From: Bacteroidetes bacterium 41-46
Lineage (GTDB): Bacteria; Bacteroidota; Bacteroidia; Bacteroidales; UBA932
NCBI GenBank assembly: GCA_001897515.1
Contig: MKTA01000019.1
Location: 165,726-229,725 of the forward strand
Reading direction: 5' to 3'
Length of the DNA: 64,000 nucleotides
Shown: positions 16,956 through 26,259 of the stretch, piece by piece
Position numbering within the stretch: position 1 is the stretch's first letter
How the letters are laid out: every line of letters begins with the position of its first letter
Translations under genes and position numbers: made by a program
The notes under the pieces: model-generated
The model's database searches: none
The model's input: only the letters and a program-made list of their open reading frames with translations
Told to the model about the DNA's origin: nothing

Positions 16956-19280
16956 ATGAATTTAATCCACAAAATACTGAAGCTGATTTCACTTTTTTTG
17001 CTATCAGTTATGCTTCTTCCGGAAGTTAAATTGAACGCCCAGGAGAGTGTAAGGACAATTGAGATAGACGAACTAATTGTCAGGGGAGGAAGAATCAAAT
17101 ACAGAAACAGAGGTAATCCCGCAGTAGAGCTAATTGATAGTGTACTGGCATATAAAGATTTAAACAGAAGCACAAATTTCAACTCTCTCAGATACCAGAA
17201 ATATGAGAAGATTGTCTTCTCATTTACAAATATTGGAGAGAGAGTAAAGACCATGAAGCTTCTTAATAAATTCAGTTTTGTTTTTGACAATATTGATACA
17301 ATTAGAAGTCCGGGAAGAGAGGTGCTTCCTATATACATCCGTGAAAGACTCTCTGACTACACTTATCACGGAGAGAGCAGTACTTCCAATGAAATTATCA
17401 GAGGAGAACGTATGGTTACCTTTGAAGAGCATATGGATGAACAGGGTATCGGAGAGTGGCTAAACTATCTTTACGAGGAGGTTGATATATATGACAACAA
17501 CATACTCTATCTTACCAACAGGTTTATAAGCCCTATATCACCCTCCGCCCCCTCTTTTTACAGATACTACATTACAGATACTGTCTCCAGTGGAGGAGAG
17601 AGTTGCATAAGACTCTTTTACACACCAAGGAATAAAACCGATTTTCTTTTTCAGGGATATCTCTATATAACAATGGATGGCAGCTATGCTGTTAAGCGAG
17701 CAGAGATAGAGGTTAACAAAAACATAAACCTGAATTGGGTAAAAGAGAGCCGGATTGTTCAGGAGTTCAGAAGGAGCGGGCAGGGAGGATGGATACTAGA
17801 CAAAAACGAAACCTCTCTTGACCTGGGATATAGTAAAAACGGACTTGGAATATTCGGACAAAGATCTGTTTCATACAGAGATTATATTTTCAATGCACCT
17901 GTTCCGACTGACTACTTGACCAAACAGACAGCCAGGGCAGATTCAATATTCAGCAGAGATGAGGTTTTCTGGAGAGAGGGTCGTCACCAGGAGCTAACAA
18001 AATCAGAAGAGGGAATCTATAAAATATCCGACTCCCTGAAAAGTATGCCATCATTCAGAAGGATAACCGGTTTAATAAGGCTGGTATTTGCAAGCTACCA
18101 CGATTTTGGAAAGTTTGAGATTGGTCCTGTAAGTACATTTTATAGTTACAATCCTACGGAGGGCTCAAGGGTAAGATTAGGAGGAATGACCACTCAGAAA
18201 TTCAGCAAAAGATTCAATTTTGACGGCCATATATCATATGGTTTCAAAGACAATCAGATTAAATACAAATTAGGGACAACAATCTCATTAACTGATAAAA
18301 CCATATATGATTTTCCGGTTCAGTCTTTAAGAGTAAGTGTACAGAAGGAGACGAAAGTGCCTGGAGTAGAGCTTTACTTTGTTCACGAGGGGAGTGCATA
18401 CCTCTCCATTAGCAGAGGCATTGACGATAAACTATTCTACAACCAGGGGGTAACTGCCGAATATTTCAGGGAATTCAGCAACCACTTCTCATATAAGCTA
18501 AGCTATAATTATACCAGACAAAAACCGGGGGGCAGTCTTGACTTTGGGACTATTCCACACCTTGACATTGGTGAAATGAGCATTGATTTGAGATATGCCC
18601 CCAATGAACAGTTTTATCAGAAAAGAATGTTCAGAGTACCCGTCGTTAACAGACATCCTGTTTTCCAGCTAAACTATACATTTGGGAACAGGGTTTTGGG
18701 AGGAGACTACAACTATCATCTCATAAGATTCAATGCAAGCAAACGATTCTATCCATCAGTAATTGGATATACAGATGCAACAATTGAGAGCGGAGTAGTG
18801 ATAGGCACAGTGCCTTTTCCGCTTCTTGAGATGCACAATGCAAACCAATCATATATTTATCAGGCTAACAGATATAACCTGATGAACTTCCTTGAATTTG
18901 TAAGCGACAGATATATATCTCTTTTTGTAGATCACAATTTCAACGGATTTATATTCAACAAAATTCCTCTGATCAAACACTTGGGATTAAGAGAGATTAT
19001 AACATTCAAAATCCTGTACGGAGGTCTTGGGAAGAATAACAATCCTGGGCTTATGCAACCATCAGAGATTTCAAATGCACAGCTGATGCCACTCCCAAAA
19101 GACATGTCAGGAAATCCATTAACATTTACACTGGACAGAGGGCCATATATTGAGGCAAGCATTGGAGTAGGGAATATATTTAAGTTATTGAGAGTGGACC
19201 TTGTAAGGCGAATAACATACATGGACAATCCAAATACAACTAAATGGGGAATCAGATTTAGGGTAAAATTTGATCTCTAA
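16956..19280 (+). CDS. DUF5686-family outer-membrane protein
   Basis: A 774-residue protein with a signal peptide (about 1-30, LPEVKLNAQ). The DUF5686 signature begins at about 40-60 (RNRGNPAVELIDSVL) and is followed by a long beta-rich region ending in an outer-membrane-like aromatic C-terminus (WGIRFRVKFDL). Many relatives carry an N-terminal carboxypeptidase-regulatory domain that is absent here. Function is unknown; the fold suggests an outer-membrane beta-barrel. A TAnnTTTG-like -7 element (TATCTTTG, 16919-16926) lies upstream, with no convincing -33 partner. Confidence 0.85.
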   Translation: MNLIHKILKLISLFLLSVMLLPEVKLNAQESVRTIEIDELIVRGGRIKYRNRGNPAVELIDSVLAYKDLNRSTNFNSLRYQKYEKIVFSFTNIGERVKTMKLLNKFSFVFDNIDTIRSPGREVLPIYIRERLSDYTYHGESSTSNEIIRGERMVTFEEHMDEQGIGEWLNYLYEEVDIYDNNILYLTNRFISPISPSAPSFYRYYITDTVSSGGESCIRLFYTPRNKTDFLFQGYLYITMDGSYAVKRAEIEVNKNINLNWVKESRIVQEFRRSGQGGWILDKNETSLDLGYSKNGLGIFGQRSVSYRDYIFNAPVPTDYLTKQTARADSIFSRDEVFWREGRHQELTKSEEGIYKISDSLKSMPSFRRITGLIRLVFASYHDFGKFEIGPVSTFYSYNPTEGSRVRLGGMTTQKFSKRFNFDGHISYGFKDNQIKYKLGTTISLTDKTIYDFPVQSLRVSVQKETKVPGVELYFVHEGSAYLSISRGIDDKLFYNQGVTAEYFREFSNHFSYKLSYNYTRQKPGGSLDFGTIPHLDIGEMSIDLRYAPNEQFYQKRMFRVPVVNRHPVFQLNYTFGNRVLGGDYNYHLIRFNASKRFYPSVIGYTDATIESGVVIGTVPFPLLEMHNANQSYIYQANRYNLMNFLEFVSDRYISLFVDHNFNGFIFNKIPLIKHLGLREIITFKILYGGLGKNNNPGLMQPSEISNAQLMPLPKDMSGNPLTFTLDRGPYIEASIGVGNIFKLLRVDLVRRITYMDNPNTTKWGIRFRVKFDL

Positions 19281-19316
19281 TAGCTATATTTGAGTTTGCA
19301 ATACTAACCCCTCAAT

Positions 19317-20396
19317 ATGAAACAGCCATTTACCAAAATCTTGTTGCTTGCAATTGCAGCCTTTTCTATGTTTTCAAACAGTGCAACATCCCAGCGACTG
19401 GCAGCTTTAGACAATTACAGAATACCTCTGAAGGTTAAATCTGCCAATATTGGCAAAATCATAATGCCGGAGGCTGGTCATGAAATATCACATCAATGGA
19501 AATTCAAGATTATAAATGACACCGCTGACATTTTCCGAATTAACAGCAAAGGAGAGCTATCCCTGAAGAGAGGTAAATCATTGAACCCAGGAGGGCCATT
19601 CAGGTATTCGCTAACCATATCTACTAAACGCAAGGGAGGAGGTAGTGAGTCAAAGATATTGGAATTTGAGCTCGTAAAGGATGAGTTCCTTAATAATATT
19701 GTGGTTGCCCACAGAGGGGCCTGGCGAGAATCCTCTGCCCCTCAAAATTCAATAAAGGCTCTTGAAAACGCTATAAATATTGGATGTTCCTGGAGTGAAT
19801 TTGACCTATGGATGTCTGCTGACGGTGTTCCAATATGCAATCACGATCCCTCTGTAAAGGGATATATGGTTGAGGATACAGATGCCTCAGTTCTCACATC
19901 TCTAGAGCTCTCCCCCGGAGAGAGGCTGCCGACAGTAGAGGAGTACATTAAAAAAGCTATGAGTCAGAATAAGACCGGTCTGGTAGTGGAGATAAAACCA
20001 TCCGGAAAATCTCCGGAGAGGACACTTGAACTGACTGATAAGGTTGTGCACCTTGTCCATAGCCTAAAGGCACAGGCGTGGGTTACATATATAAGTTTCA
20101 GCTATGAATCCCTGTTAAGAGTAATGGAGCTGGACCCGACTGCAAAGACAGCCTATTTGGGGAGTAATAAAACCGTTGAAGAGATAAGTAGAAGCGGAAT
20201 GTGGGGCATTGATTTCAATATCAGCCTCTTTAAAAAGGACCCTCTTCTTGCAGAAAGAGCTAATAAGCTGGGCCTCACAGTAAATGTCTGGACGGTAAAT
20301 TCAGAAGAGGATCTAAAATTGATGATGGATATGGGGGTAGATTACATAACTACAAATGAGCCTGAACTACTCTTCAGATTAATTGAGAGACTTTAA
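19317..20396 (+). CDS. Secreted glycerophosphodiester phosphodiesterase
   Basis: A 359-residue protein with a signal peptide (about 1-25), an N-terminal cadherin-like beta segment (about 30-120) and a GDPD TIM barrel (about 128-355). The catalytic pattern is intact: VAHRGA, the E-x-D pair in WSEFDLWMSADG, the second His in CNHDPS, and the metal-binding Glu in VVEIKPSG. It would release glycerol 3-phosphate from deacylated phospholipids in the periplasm. It is 36 bases after the DUF5686 gene and 21 before the DUF1460 gene, so the three may be co-transcribed. Confidence 0.92.
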   Translation: MKQPFTKILLLAIAAFSMFSNSATSQRLAALDNYRIPLKVKSANIGKIIMPEAGHEISHQWKFKIINDTADIFRINSKGELSLKRGKSLNPGGPFRYSLTISTKRKGGGSESKILEFELVKDEFLNNIVVAHRGAWRESSAPQNSIKALENAINIGCSWSEFDLWMSADGVPICNHDPSVKGYMVEDTDASVLTSLELSPGERLPTVEEYIKKAMSQNKTGLVVEIKPSGKSPERTLELTDKVVHLVHSLKAQAWVTYISFSYESLLRVMELDPTAKTAYLGSNKTVEEISRSGMWGIDFNISLFKKDPLLAERANKLGLTVNVWTVNSEEDLKLMMDMGVDYITTNEPELLFRLIERL

Positions 20397-20417
20397 ATTT
20401 AATTTTAACATTCACAG

Positions 20418-21275
20418 ATGATGAGAAAAACATTAATATCAATTCTTTTTCTTGTACAGATTTTATCAACAACTTATACAAACGCACAGGGTTATAATAT
20501 CTACAGTGAACCTCGTGATAAACAAATATTTGACAATTACATTTCAGTAATGAAGGGCAAAGAGAGGCTTGAAATTGATAAAATAATTGTAGAGACAGCA
20601 AAGTTTTTCCTCTCTGTGCCATATGTAGCTCACACTCTTGAAATTGAGCCGGAAGGACTTGTTATTAACTTAAGAGGAATGGACTGCACAACATTTGTTG
20701 AAACTGTATTGGCACTTTCCAGAACAGTTAAGGAGGGAGAGCCAACTTTTGAAAAATTCTGCGATAACTTGAGATTTATTAGATACCGGGAGGGAAAAAT
20801 AAGTGGATATCATGACAGGCTTCACTATACATCAGACTGGATGTATGAAAATGAGAAGAAAGGGATAATCAGGAGAGTAATTCACACTCCGGAATGGGAG
20901 CCACTATTTCTCAATCTGCACATTATGTCATCAAATCCCGGCAAATACAAGCAACTATCAGGAGATGATTCTCTGAAAGAGACTGTTAAAAACATTGAGA
21001 AAGATATTAATACAAGAGACCACTTCTACCTCCCCCATTCAAAAATCCAAAAAAATGCTTCTCTTTTTAAAAGCGGAGATATTGTAGGATTTACAACAAA
21101 AATAGATGGATTAGATGTTACACACATGGGTATTATTTATAAAGAGGGCAATAACCTTACATTTATACACGCCTCACTTACACACAAAAAAGTTATTGTA
21201 AACAGGGAGCCCCTTCATACATACCTGTCTAACACAAAAGGGACCGGAATAATTCTATCCAGAGCAGAGAATTAA
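20418..21275 (+). CDS. DUF1460 secreted NlpC/P60-like hydrolase
   Basis: A 285-residue protein with a signal peptide (about 1-24). The DUF1460 domain has the catalytic Cys90 in RGMDCTTFVETVLAL and a His in DVTHMGIIY (about residue 240), consistent with a papain-like amidase fold acting on cell-wall peptides. ATGs at 20418 and 20421 are both usable. It ends 2 bases from the convergent HerA-like gene. The substrate is inferred from the family only. Confidence 0.88.
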   Translation: MMRKTLISILFLVQILSTTYTNAQGYNIYSEPRDKQIFDNYISVMKGKERLEIDKIIVETAKFFLSVPYVAHTLEIEPEGLVINLRGMDCTTFVETVLALSRTVKEGEPTFEKFCDNLRFIRYREGKISGYHDRLHYTSDWMYENEKKGIIRRVIHTPEWEPLFLNLHIMSSNPGKYKQLSGDDSLKETVKNIEKDINTRDHFYLPHSKIQKNASLFKSGDIVGFTTKIDGLDVTHMGIIYKEGNNLTFIHASLTHKKVIVNREPLHTYLSNTKGTGIILSRAEN

Positions 21276-21276
21276 C

Positions 21277-22767
21277 CTATCTTTTGAATATTGCCCCCAA
21301 TATACCCCTGACAATTTGAGTCCCCACACTTCTCCCAATGCTTGTAGCCGCTGACCCTATTGCCTTATCCAGAGCTGATTTTGACCCTGCTCTCCGCTGA
21401 GTCCCGGACGGAGCAACCTTTTTCTCCCTTTGATACTCCATCTCCCTTCTCTCCCTCTCTGCGGCCATCCTCTGCTCCTCCATCTGCTCAATGGAGATTC
21501 TTTCATAAGCCGAATCTCTGTCAAATTGCCTTTCGTACATTCCAAAGAGTCTGCTCTGTTTAATAAGAGCCTCCCTTTGCTCGCCTCTGATTGCCCCTAT
21601 CTGACTCAAAGGAAACAGCATCTTAGCCCTCTCCACAACAGATGGAGAACCCTTATCGTCAAGGAATGAGACTAAAGCCTCGCCTGTGCCCAGTTCTAAA
21701 ATCGCTTGTTCAGTATTGAATTTTGGATTTGTCCTGAAAGTTTGAGCCGCCGCTCTGACCACCTTTTGATCCTGAGGTGTGAATGCTCTTAGTGCATGCT
21801 GAATTCTGTTACCAAGCTGTCCCAGTATCTCAATTGGAATATCAGCCGGAGACTGAGAGATGAAATAGACTCCAACGCCCTTTGACCGAATAAGCCTGAC
21901 AACCAGTTCTACCCTCTCCTTTAAAGCCTTAGGGGCATCTTCAAACAACATATGGGCCTCATCAAAGAAGAATACAAATTTTGGAACAGGGAGGTCCCCT
22001 ACTTCAGGAAGCTGATCATAGAGCTCAGATAGTAGCCAAAGAAGAAAAGTAGAATAAAGTTTAGGAGCCATCATAAGCTTATCGGCGGCAAGAATATTCA
22101 GTACACCTCTCCCACCCTCACTCTGCAAAAGATCAAAAATATTGAATGCAGGTTCTCCAAAAAACTTATCCGCACCCTGACTCTCAAGGGCAAGCAGAGC
22201 CCTCTGAATAGCTCCGATACTTGAGGCTGACACATTGCCATATACAGAGGTATATTCTTTAGAATTTTTAGAGGTCCAGTCAAGCATAGCCCTGAGATCC
22301 TTTATATCAATAAGCAACAACTGCTTTTCATCGGCTATCCTGAATACAATATTCAGAACGCCCTCCTGAGTATCATTAAGGTCCAGGAGCCTGGAAAGCA
22401 GCAGTGGACCCATCTCAGAAATTGTTGTTCTCATAGGGTGTCCCTGCTCCCCAAAGACATCAAAGAATCTGACAGGAGCTCCAGAGAAGTTGAGAGCAGA
22501 GCGATCCATACCAAACTCCTGAATCCTAGCTTCAATAAATTTATTCACCACCCCGGCCTGACTCAATCCGGCTAAATCTCCCTTCATATCAGCCAGAAAT
22601 GAAGGTATTCCGGCCCTGCTGAATGTTTCGGCAAGCACTTGAAGAGAGACCGTCTTTCCTGTACCCGTAGCACCGGCAATAAGACCATGCCTGTTTACCA
22701 TTTTTGGGTCAATATAAATTGGTGAGTGAGAGTGGGCCACATACATTTTATTATCCATGTCCAACAT
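21277..22767 (-). CDS. HerA-like helicase / DUF853 P-loop ATPase
   Basis: About 496 residues from the ATG at 22767 (a GTG at 22776 and another ATG at 22758 are also in frame). The Walker A is GATGTGKTVSL near the N-terminus, the Walker B is FVFFFDEAHMLFED, and an arginine-rich sensor region follows (VVRLIRSKGVGVYFISQSPADIP). This is the YjgR/DUF853 branch of the HerA-FtsK superfamily. The C-terminal tail is rich in Arg, Glu and Met and then low-complexity. There is no NurA gene nearby, so a role in end resection is unsupported. Confidence 0.9.
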   Translation of the reverse strand: MLDMDNKMYVAHSHSPIYIDPKMVNRHGLIAGATGTGKTVSLQVLAETFSRAGIPSFLADMKGDLAGLSQAGVVNKFIEARIQEFGMDRSALNFSGAPVRFFDVFGEQGHPMRTTISEMGPLLLSRLLDLNDTQEGVLNIVFRIADEKQLLLIDIKDLRAMLDWTSKNSKEYTSVYGNVSASSIGAIQRALLALESQGADKFFGEPAFNIFDLLQSEGGRGVLNILAADKLMMAPKLYSTFLLWLLSELYDQLPEVGDLPVPKFVFFFDEAHMLFEDAPKALKERVELVVRLIRSKGVGVYFISQSPADIPIEILGQLGNRIQHALRAFTPQDQKVVRAAAQTFRTNPKFNTEQAILELGTGEALVSFLDDKGSPSVVERAKMLFPLSQIGAIRGEQREALIKQSRLFGMYERQFDRDSAYERISIEQMEEQRMAAERERREMEYQREKKVAPSGTQRRAGSKSALDKAIGSAATSIGRSVGTQIVRGILGAIFKR

Positions 22768-22927
22768 AACTGACACTTTTTATATTAGTTAAATATAATA
22801 AAAATTGAATCTAATCTCTTTTTTAAATTTCTCTATATTTACACCTTTCGTATTTCATTAGGTGATTATTTTATTTTAGTACACTATTTTACTTGTTTAT
22901 ATAGAATCTCTTTATTTACACTACGTT

Positions 22928-22956
22928 TTTGCAGTTAGAAATTTTTAGTTATCTTG
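22928..22956 (+). promoter_or_regulatory. Candidate promoter for the acyl-activating enzyme gene
   Basis: TTTG (22928-22931) and TATCTTG (22950-22956) are separated by 18 bases, close to the Bacteroidota TTTG / TAnnTTTG pattern. They lie in the 229-base gap between the HerA-like gene and this gene; the rest of that gap is plain AT-rich sequence in which I see no other feature. Confidence 0.45.
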
Positions 22957-22996
22957 CGCCCCGAAAAAAGAGGAGATAATTAAATTATTTGCTTTA

Positions 22997-24520
22997 ATGA
23001 TACTACACGAGCAATTTATCAGAATGGCCAAGAAGAATCCTTCAAGGATGGCCATAATTGACAAAACTCTTGACAGAAGGGTAACATATTCTAAGGCGCT
23101 TATTGGCTCCATAATTTTAAGCAAGCGTTTTAAAAAGGAGTCATCAAATTTTATAGGCGTGATGGTTCCTACGTCAGCAGGATGCACTCTTGCTACATTA
23201 GGAGTTCTGATGAGCGGCCACACTCCGGTAATGATTAATTATTCAACAGGAGCAGAGGCTAATGCAAGGTATGCTCAGCAGAAATGCGGATTCTCTACCA
23301 TTATTACATCCAAAGCCCTGCTTGAAAAAATTGGCTGTCCAAAGTTGGAGGGGATGATCTTTCTTGAGGATATAATGGCCGGAATAAAAACTGCTGAGAA
23401 GATTAAGGCAGCTCTAATCAGCAAGCTCCCGGCATCTGCAATAATCAACCTTACATACAAAGGCAAAGAGGATGACATGGTTGCCATGCTCTTTACAAGC
23501 GGTAGTGAGAAGGATCCTAAGGCAGTGCCTCTTACCAACAGGAACATCTCATCTAACATTGAGAGTTTTGGGAGTTATGTTGGAATTGGAGACAAGGACA
23601 CAATTCTTGCAAATCTGGTGTTCTTCCACATATTTGGACTAACTGTAAATCTGTGGGTTCCGCTATATTATGGAATTACTATGGTTACATATGCAAATCC
23701 TCTGGATTTCATAACTGTCAGCAAGATTGCGAGAGAGGAGAAGCCAACGATGATGGTGGGAACTCCAAGCTTCTTCTGGGGATATCTGCATAAGTCTGAA
23801 CCCGGAGATTTTAAATCTGTAAGAATAATGGTCTCTGGGGCAGACAAATGTCCTGATGCCCTGAGAGAGGGGTATATGAAGAAACACGGGGTAACTCTGC
23901 TTGAAGGATACGGTGCTACGGAGACATCTCCTGTTATATCGGTTAACTCACATGAATTCAACAGGCCCGGAAGCACAGGTAAGCCTATACCCGGAGTTCT
24001 AGTAAAAATTGAACATTTAGAGAGCGGAGAAGAGTGCAGGCCGGGAGAGATTGGGAAAATACTTGTAAAGGGACCCTCCGTTATGGCCGGGTATTATAAA
24101 GACCCTCTGCTAACTGAAGAGGCGTTAAAAGATGGCTGGTACAACACAGGAGATATGGGATATCTTGATGAAGAGGGATATCTGTATCACTCCGGAAGGT
24201 TCAAGAGATTTGTAAAGATTGGAGGAGAGATGGTATCTCTCGTCAAGGTAGAGAATACCTTGGAGAAGCATCTTCCGGCAGGAGTATCATGTTGTGTCGT
24301 GGATGTGCATGATGAGGTGAAGGGTTCGTCAATAATTGCAACTGTTACAATTGAGGTTAACAAATCAGAGATTTTGAAAAAAATGGGCGAAGAGCTTCCT
24401 AACATCGCACTTCCTAAACACTTTGTAGTGATCAGAGACCTCCCAATGATGGGCACAGGGAAAATTGATTTCAGGAGTGTAACCAAGATTGTCCAGGAGA
24501 TTTTTGATAAAGAACAATAG
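22997..24520 (+). CDS. AMP-forming acyl-activating enzyme (Aas ligase-domain-like)
   Basis: A 507-residue ANL-superfamily adenylating enzyme. The A3 loop is MLFTSGSEKDPKAVPLTNRN, A5 is YGATETSPV, A7 is YNTGDMGY, and the C-terminal catalytic Lys is in MGTGKIDF. It most resembles the acyl-[ACP] synthetase half of Aas, here without the acyltransferase half, so it probably activates fatty acids for phospholipid recycling. The substrate is inferred. The small ASCH-like gene starts 56 bases downstream and may share the transcript. Confidence 0.87.
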   Translation: MILHEQFIRMAKKNPSRMAIIDKTLDRRVTYSKALIGSIILSKRFKKESSNFIGVMVPTSAGCTLATLGVLMSGHTPVMINYSTGAEANARYAQQKCGFSTIITSKALLEKIGCPKLEGMIFLEDIMAGIKTAEKIKAALISKLPASAIINLTYKGKEDDMVAMLFTSGSEKDPKAVPLTNRNISSNIESFGSYVGIGDKDTILANLVFFHIFGLTVNLWVPLYYGITMVTYANPLDFITVSKIAREEKPTMMVGTPSFFWGYLHKSEPGDFKSVRIMVSGADKCPDALREGYMKKHGVTLLEGYGATETSPVISVNSHEFNRPGSTGKPIPGVLVKIEHLESGEECRPGEIGKILVKGPSVMAGYYKDPLLTEEALKDGWYNTGDMGYLDEEGYLYHSGRFKRFVKIGGEMVSLVKVENTLEKHLPAGVSCCVVDVHDEVKGSSIIATVTIEVNKSEILKKMGEELPNIALPKHFVVIRDLPMMGTGKIDFRSVTKIVQEIFDKEQ

Positions 24521-24576
24521 GTTTTCTCAGCTCTTTTCATTAAATTGCATGAAGTTAGACACAAGAAAAAAGAAAT

Positions 24577-24912
24577 ATGACAGTAAAACTTGAGTTTAAT
24601 GTAGAGAGAGATATATTTAACAACATCTTTTCAGGTGTTCAGAAGGCTTTTGTATCACAAGTAAAACCAGCCGAACTAAACAAATATTTCCTCCTTACGG
24701 AGGATAAAAAGATTGATGTAAGATACTTCAATGAAATAGAGTTTACCAACGGTTCAAGGAGATGTTCATTTAAAATCGGGTATGCGGAAATTGATTTTCT
24801 TATCCCAAATGAGCTAATTGATTCCGGCATTGAAGACCTTACAGAGTGCTACAATTATGAGAACATGCCTCCCATAGAGATAGTCTTCCAACTCAAAGAG
24901 AGGCTCTCATAA
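24577..24912 (+). CDS. Small protein with weak ASCH/PUA-like resemblance
   Basis: A 111-residue soluble protein with no signal or membrane segment. FNNIFSGVQKAF at the start and VRYFNEIEFTNGSR in the middle recall the ASCH pattern (a GxK loop, then a strand with YD-x-I-x-F-x-NG), but the characteristic Lys is replaced. I do not assign a function. It is probably the last gene of the acyl-activating-enzyme transcript, and a terminator-like hairpin follows 23 bases after the stop. Confidence 0.6.
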   Translation: MTVKLEFNVERDIFNNIFSGVQKAFVSQVKPAELNKYFLLTEDKKIDVRYFNEIEFTNGSRRCSFKIGYAEIDFLIPNELIDSGIEDLTECYNYENMPPIEIVFQLKERLS

Positions 24913-24933
24913 AGGATTGACACTATAATTAAA

Positions 24934-25596
24934 CTAGCCCTTGTCTGCAATCAGCTGAAGGGCTTTTTTATTTAGTATCATCATATGCCTGCCGGAAAGT
25001 GTAATAAGACCATCGCGCTGAAAATCCGACAGAGTGTTTATCACACTCTCTTTTGAATATCCAAGTGTTGCTGCCATCTCCTCCCTGGTAAAAGGAAGCA
25101 CAACCTTAACATCTCTGAAAAGCCTCTCTAGGCTAAGAAGAAGCATTGCAATAGCTCCATTTGCATTTTTGTGACTAAGTGAAATGAGCGTATGAACCAC
25201 TCCATTTGTCAATTCAGACATCATGGTCACAATATAGACAGCAAAATCACCATTCTCCCTAATCAAGCGTTCAAACACATCTCGGTCAAATATTCTCACC
25301 TTTGAGTTTGTAATGGCAATGGCGGAGAACTCAAGCCTCTTTTTGACAAAGGAGCACATAAGACCAATAAAATCACCGTTTACAGCAAAACTAAAAGTTG
25401 TATCACGTCCCCCCTCTTCCAGATTTAGCTTTGCCATCCCATCCTCAATAAAGAGTATCTGAGATGCAAGAGATCCCTGTTTGATAATTGCCTCTCCCTT
25501 ATTATAGTCAAGTAGTACTGAAGAGCTCATAAGCTCCTTAAGTTCCGGCTCTTTCAGCCTGCTTGTCCATTGATATATTTCACCGGGAAGCATCAT
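24934..25596 (-). CDS. Crp/Fnr-family transcriptional regulator (next to osmC-like gene)
   Basis: A 220-residue regulator with a cNMP-binding-like beta-roll (about 15-130; ILFIEDGMAKL, NGDFIGLMCSF) and a winged-helix domain (about 160-215; TREEMAATLGYSKESVINTLSDF). It is divergent from an OsmC-family gene and a perfect 14-base palindrome lies between the two starts, suggesting it controls that gene and itself. The effector is unknown; no Fnr-type Cys cluster is present. Confidence 0.9.
   Translation of the reverse strand: MMLPGEIYQWTSRLKEPELKELMSSSVLLDYNKGEAIIKQGSLASQILFIEDGMAKLNLEEGGRDTTFSFAVNGDFIGLMCSFVKKRLEFSAIAITNSKVRIFDRDVFERLIRENGDFAVYIVTMMSELTNGVVHTLISLSHKNANGAIAMLLLSLERLFRDVKVVLPFTREEMAATLGYSKESVINTLSDFQRDGLITLSGRHMMILNKKALQLIADKG
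24936..24970 (+). terminator. Rho-independent terminator overlapping the 3' end of the Crp/Fnr gene
   Basis: A 7-base-pair stem AGCCCTT (24936-24942) / AAGGGCT (24958-24964) with a 15-base loop is followed by TTTTTA. It suits the plus-strand transcript ending at 24912. It lies inside the last codons of the convergent Crp/Fnr gene, so the coding sequence doubles as a terminator. Confidence 0.5.
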
Positions 25597-25621
25597 ACAA
25601 GATTGAGTTAACTGTCAAATG

Positions 25622-25635
25622 ATGTAATATTACAT
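25622..25635. promoter_or_regulatory. Perfect palindrome, candidate Crp/Fnr operator
   Basis: ATGTAATATTACAT is a perfect 14-base palindrome in the divergent gap, 26 bases from the regulator start and 31 bases upstream of the -33 element of the OsmC gene. Position and symmetry fit a dimeric Crp-type activator site. The assignment is inferred, not shown. Confidence 0.55.
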
Positions 25636-25665
25636 ATTTTTTAATTAAAAACTGCACTTTGTTTA

Positions 25666-25698
25666 TTGAGATAAATAGGTGATGTGTTGGTAAATTTG
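25666..25698 (+). promoter_or_regulatory. Candidate promoter of the OsmC-family gene
   Basis: TTG (25666-25668) and TAAATTTG (25691-25698) with a 22-base spacer match the Bacteroidota promoter pattern; the -7 element is a full TAnnTTTG. The predicted transcription start is about 17 bases before the ATG at 25722. Confidence 0.55.
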
Positions 25699-25721
25699 CA
25701 AAACATCAAAAAAAGATCATT

Positions 25722-26165
25722 ATGGCAGATTCAAGATTCAGGGTTAAAGCCCATAGCGCTAGCGCAACAAAGACAGTAGTAAAAGCAAGACAATTTGAGA
25801 TAGTTATTGATGAACCGGCTGAGCTGGGCGGCACAGATCTCGGAGCCAATCCTGTTGAGTATGTACTTGCAGCCTTTGCAGGTTGCCTGAATGTAATGGC
25901 CCATGTCATTGCAAAAGAGTTAAATTTTGAACTCAGAGGCGTTGAGATAGATTTGTACGGAGACCTGAACCCGGCGAGGCTTTTTGGTATGAGCTTTGAC
26001 GAGAGGGCGGGCTATAAGCAAATTTCAATTACACTAAAGCCAGACACAGATGCAGATGAAGCAACTCTTGCTAAGTGGGCAGAGATGATTGAAGACAGAT
26101 GCCCTGTGAGCGACAATCTTCAACATCAGACTCCAGTAAAAATAGAGGTTAAAAGGCAAAAATAA
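25722..26165 (+). CDS. OsmC/Ohr-family peroxidase-like protein
   Basis: A 147-residue protein of the OsmC family, thiol-dependent peroxidases that act on organic hydroperoxides. The two conserved Cys are Cys55 (FAGCLNV) and Cys127 (DRCPVSDNL). An ANPVEYVLAA motif precedes the first. It is monocistronic, with a strong terminator 23 bases after the stop and a divergent Crp/Fnr regulator upstream. Confidence 0.92.
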   Translation: MADSRFRVKAHSASATKTVVKARQFEIVIDEPAELGGTDLGANPVEYVLAAFAGCLNVMAHVIAKELNFELRGVEIDLYGDLNPARLFGMSFDERAGYKQISITLKPDTDADEATLAKWAEMIEDRCPVSDNLQHQTPVKIEVKRQK

Positions 26166-26187
26166 GCAGTTGACAAATTACCCCCGG

Positions 26188-26224
26188 GACCCTGTAGAAA
26201 TTGGTGTCTGCAGGGTCTTTTTTT
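26188..26224 (+). terminator. Rho-independent terminator after the OsmC-family gene
   Basis: An 11-base-pair stem (GACCCTGTAGA / TCTGCAGGGTC, one G-T pair) with an 8-base loop, followed by seven T residues. It ends the OsmC-family transcript. Confidence 0.85.
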
Positions 26225-26259
26225 GTAAATTGCAGTGCTAATCCCAAATCTAATCACTT

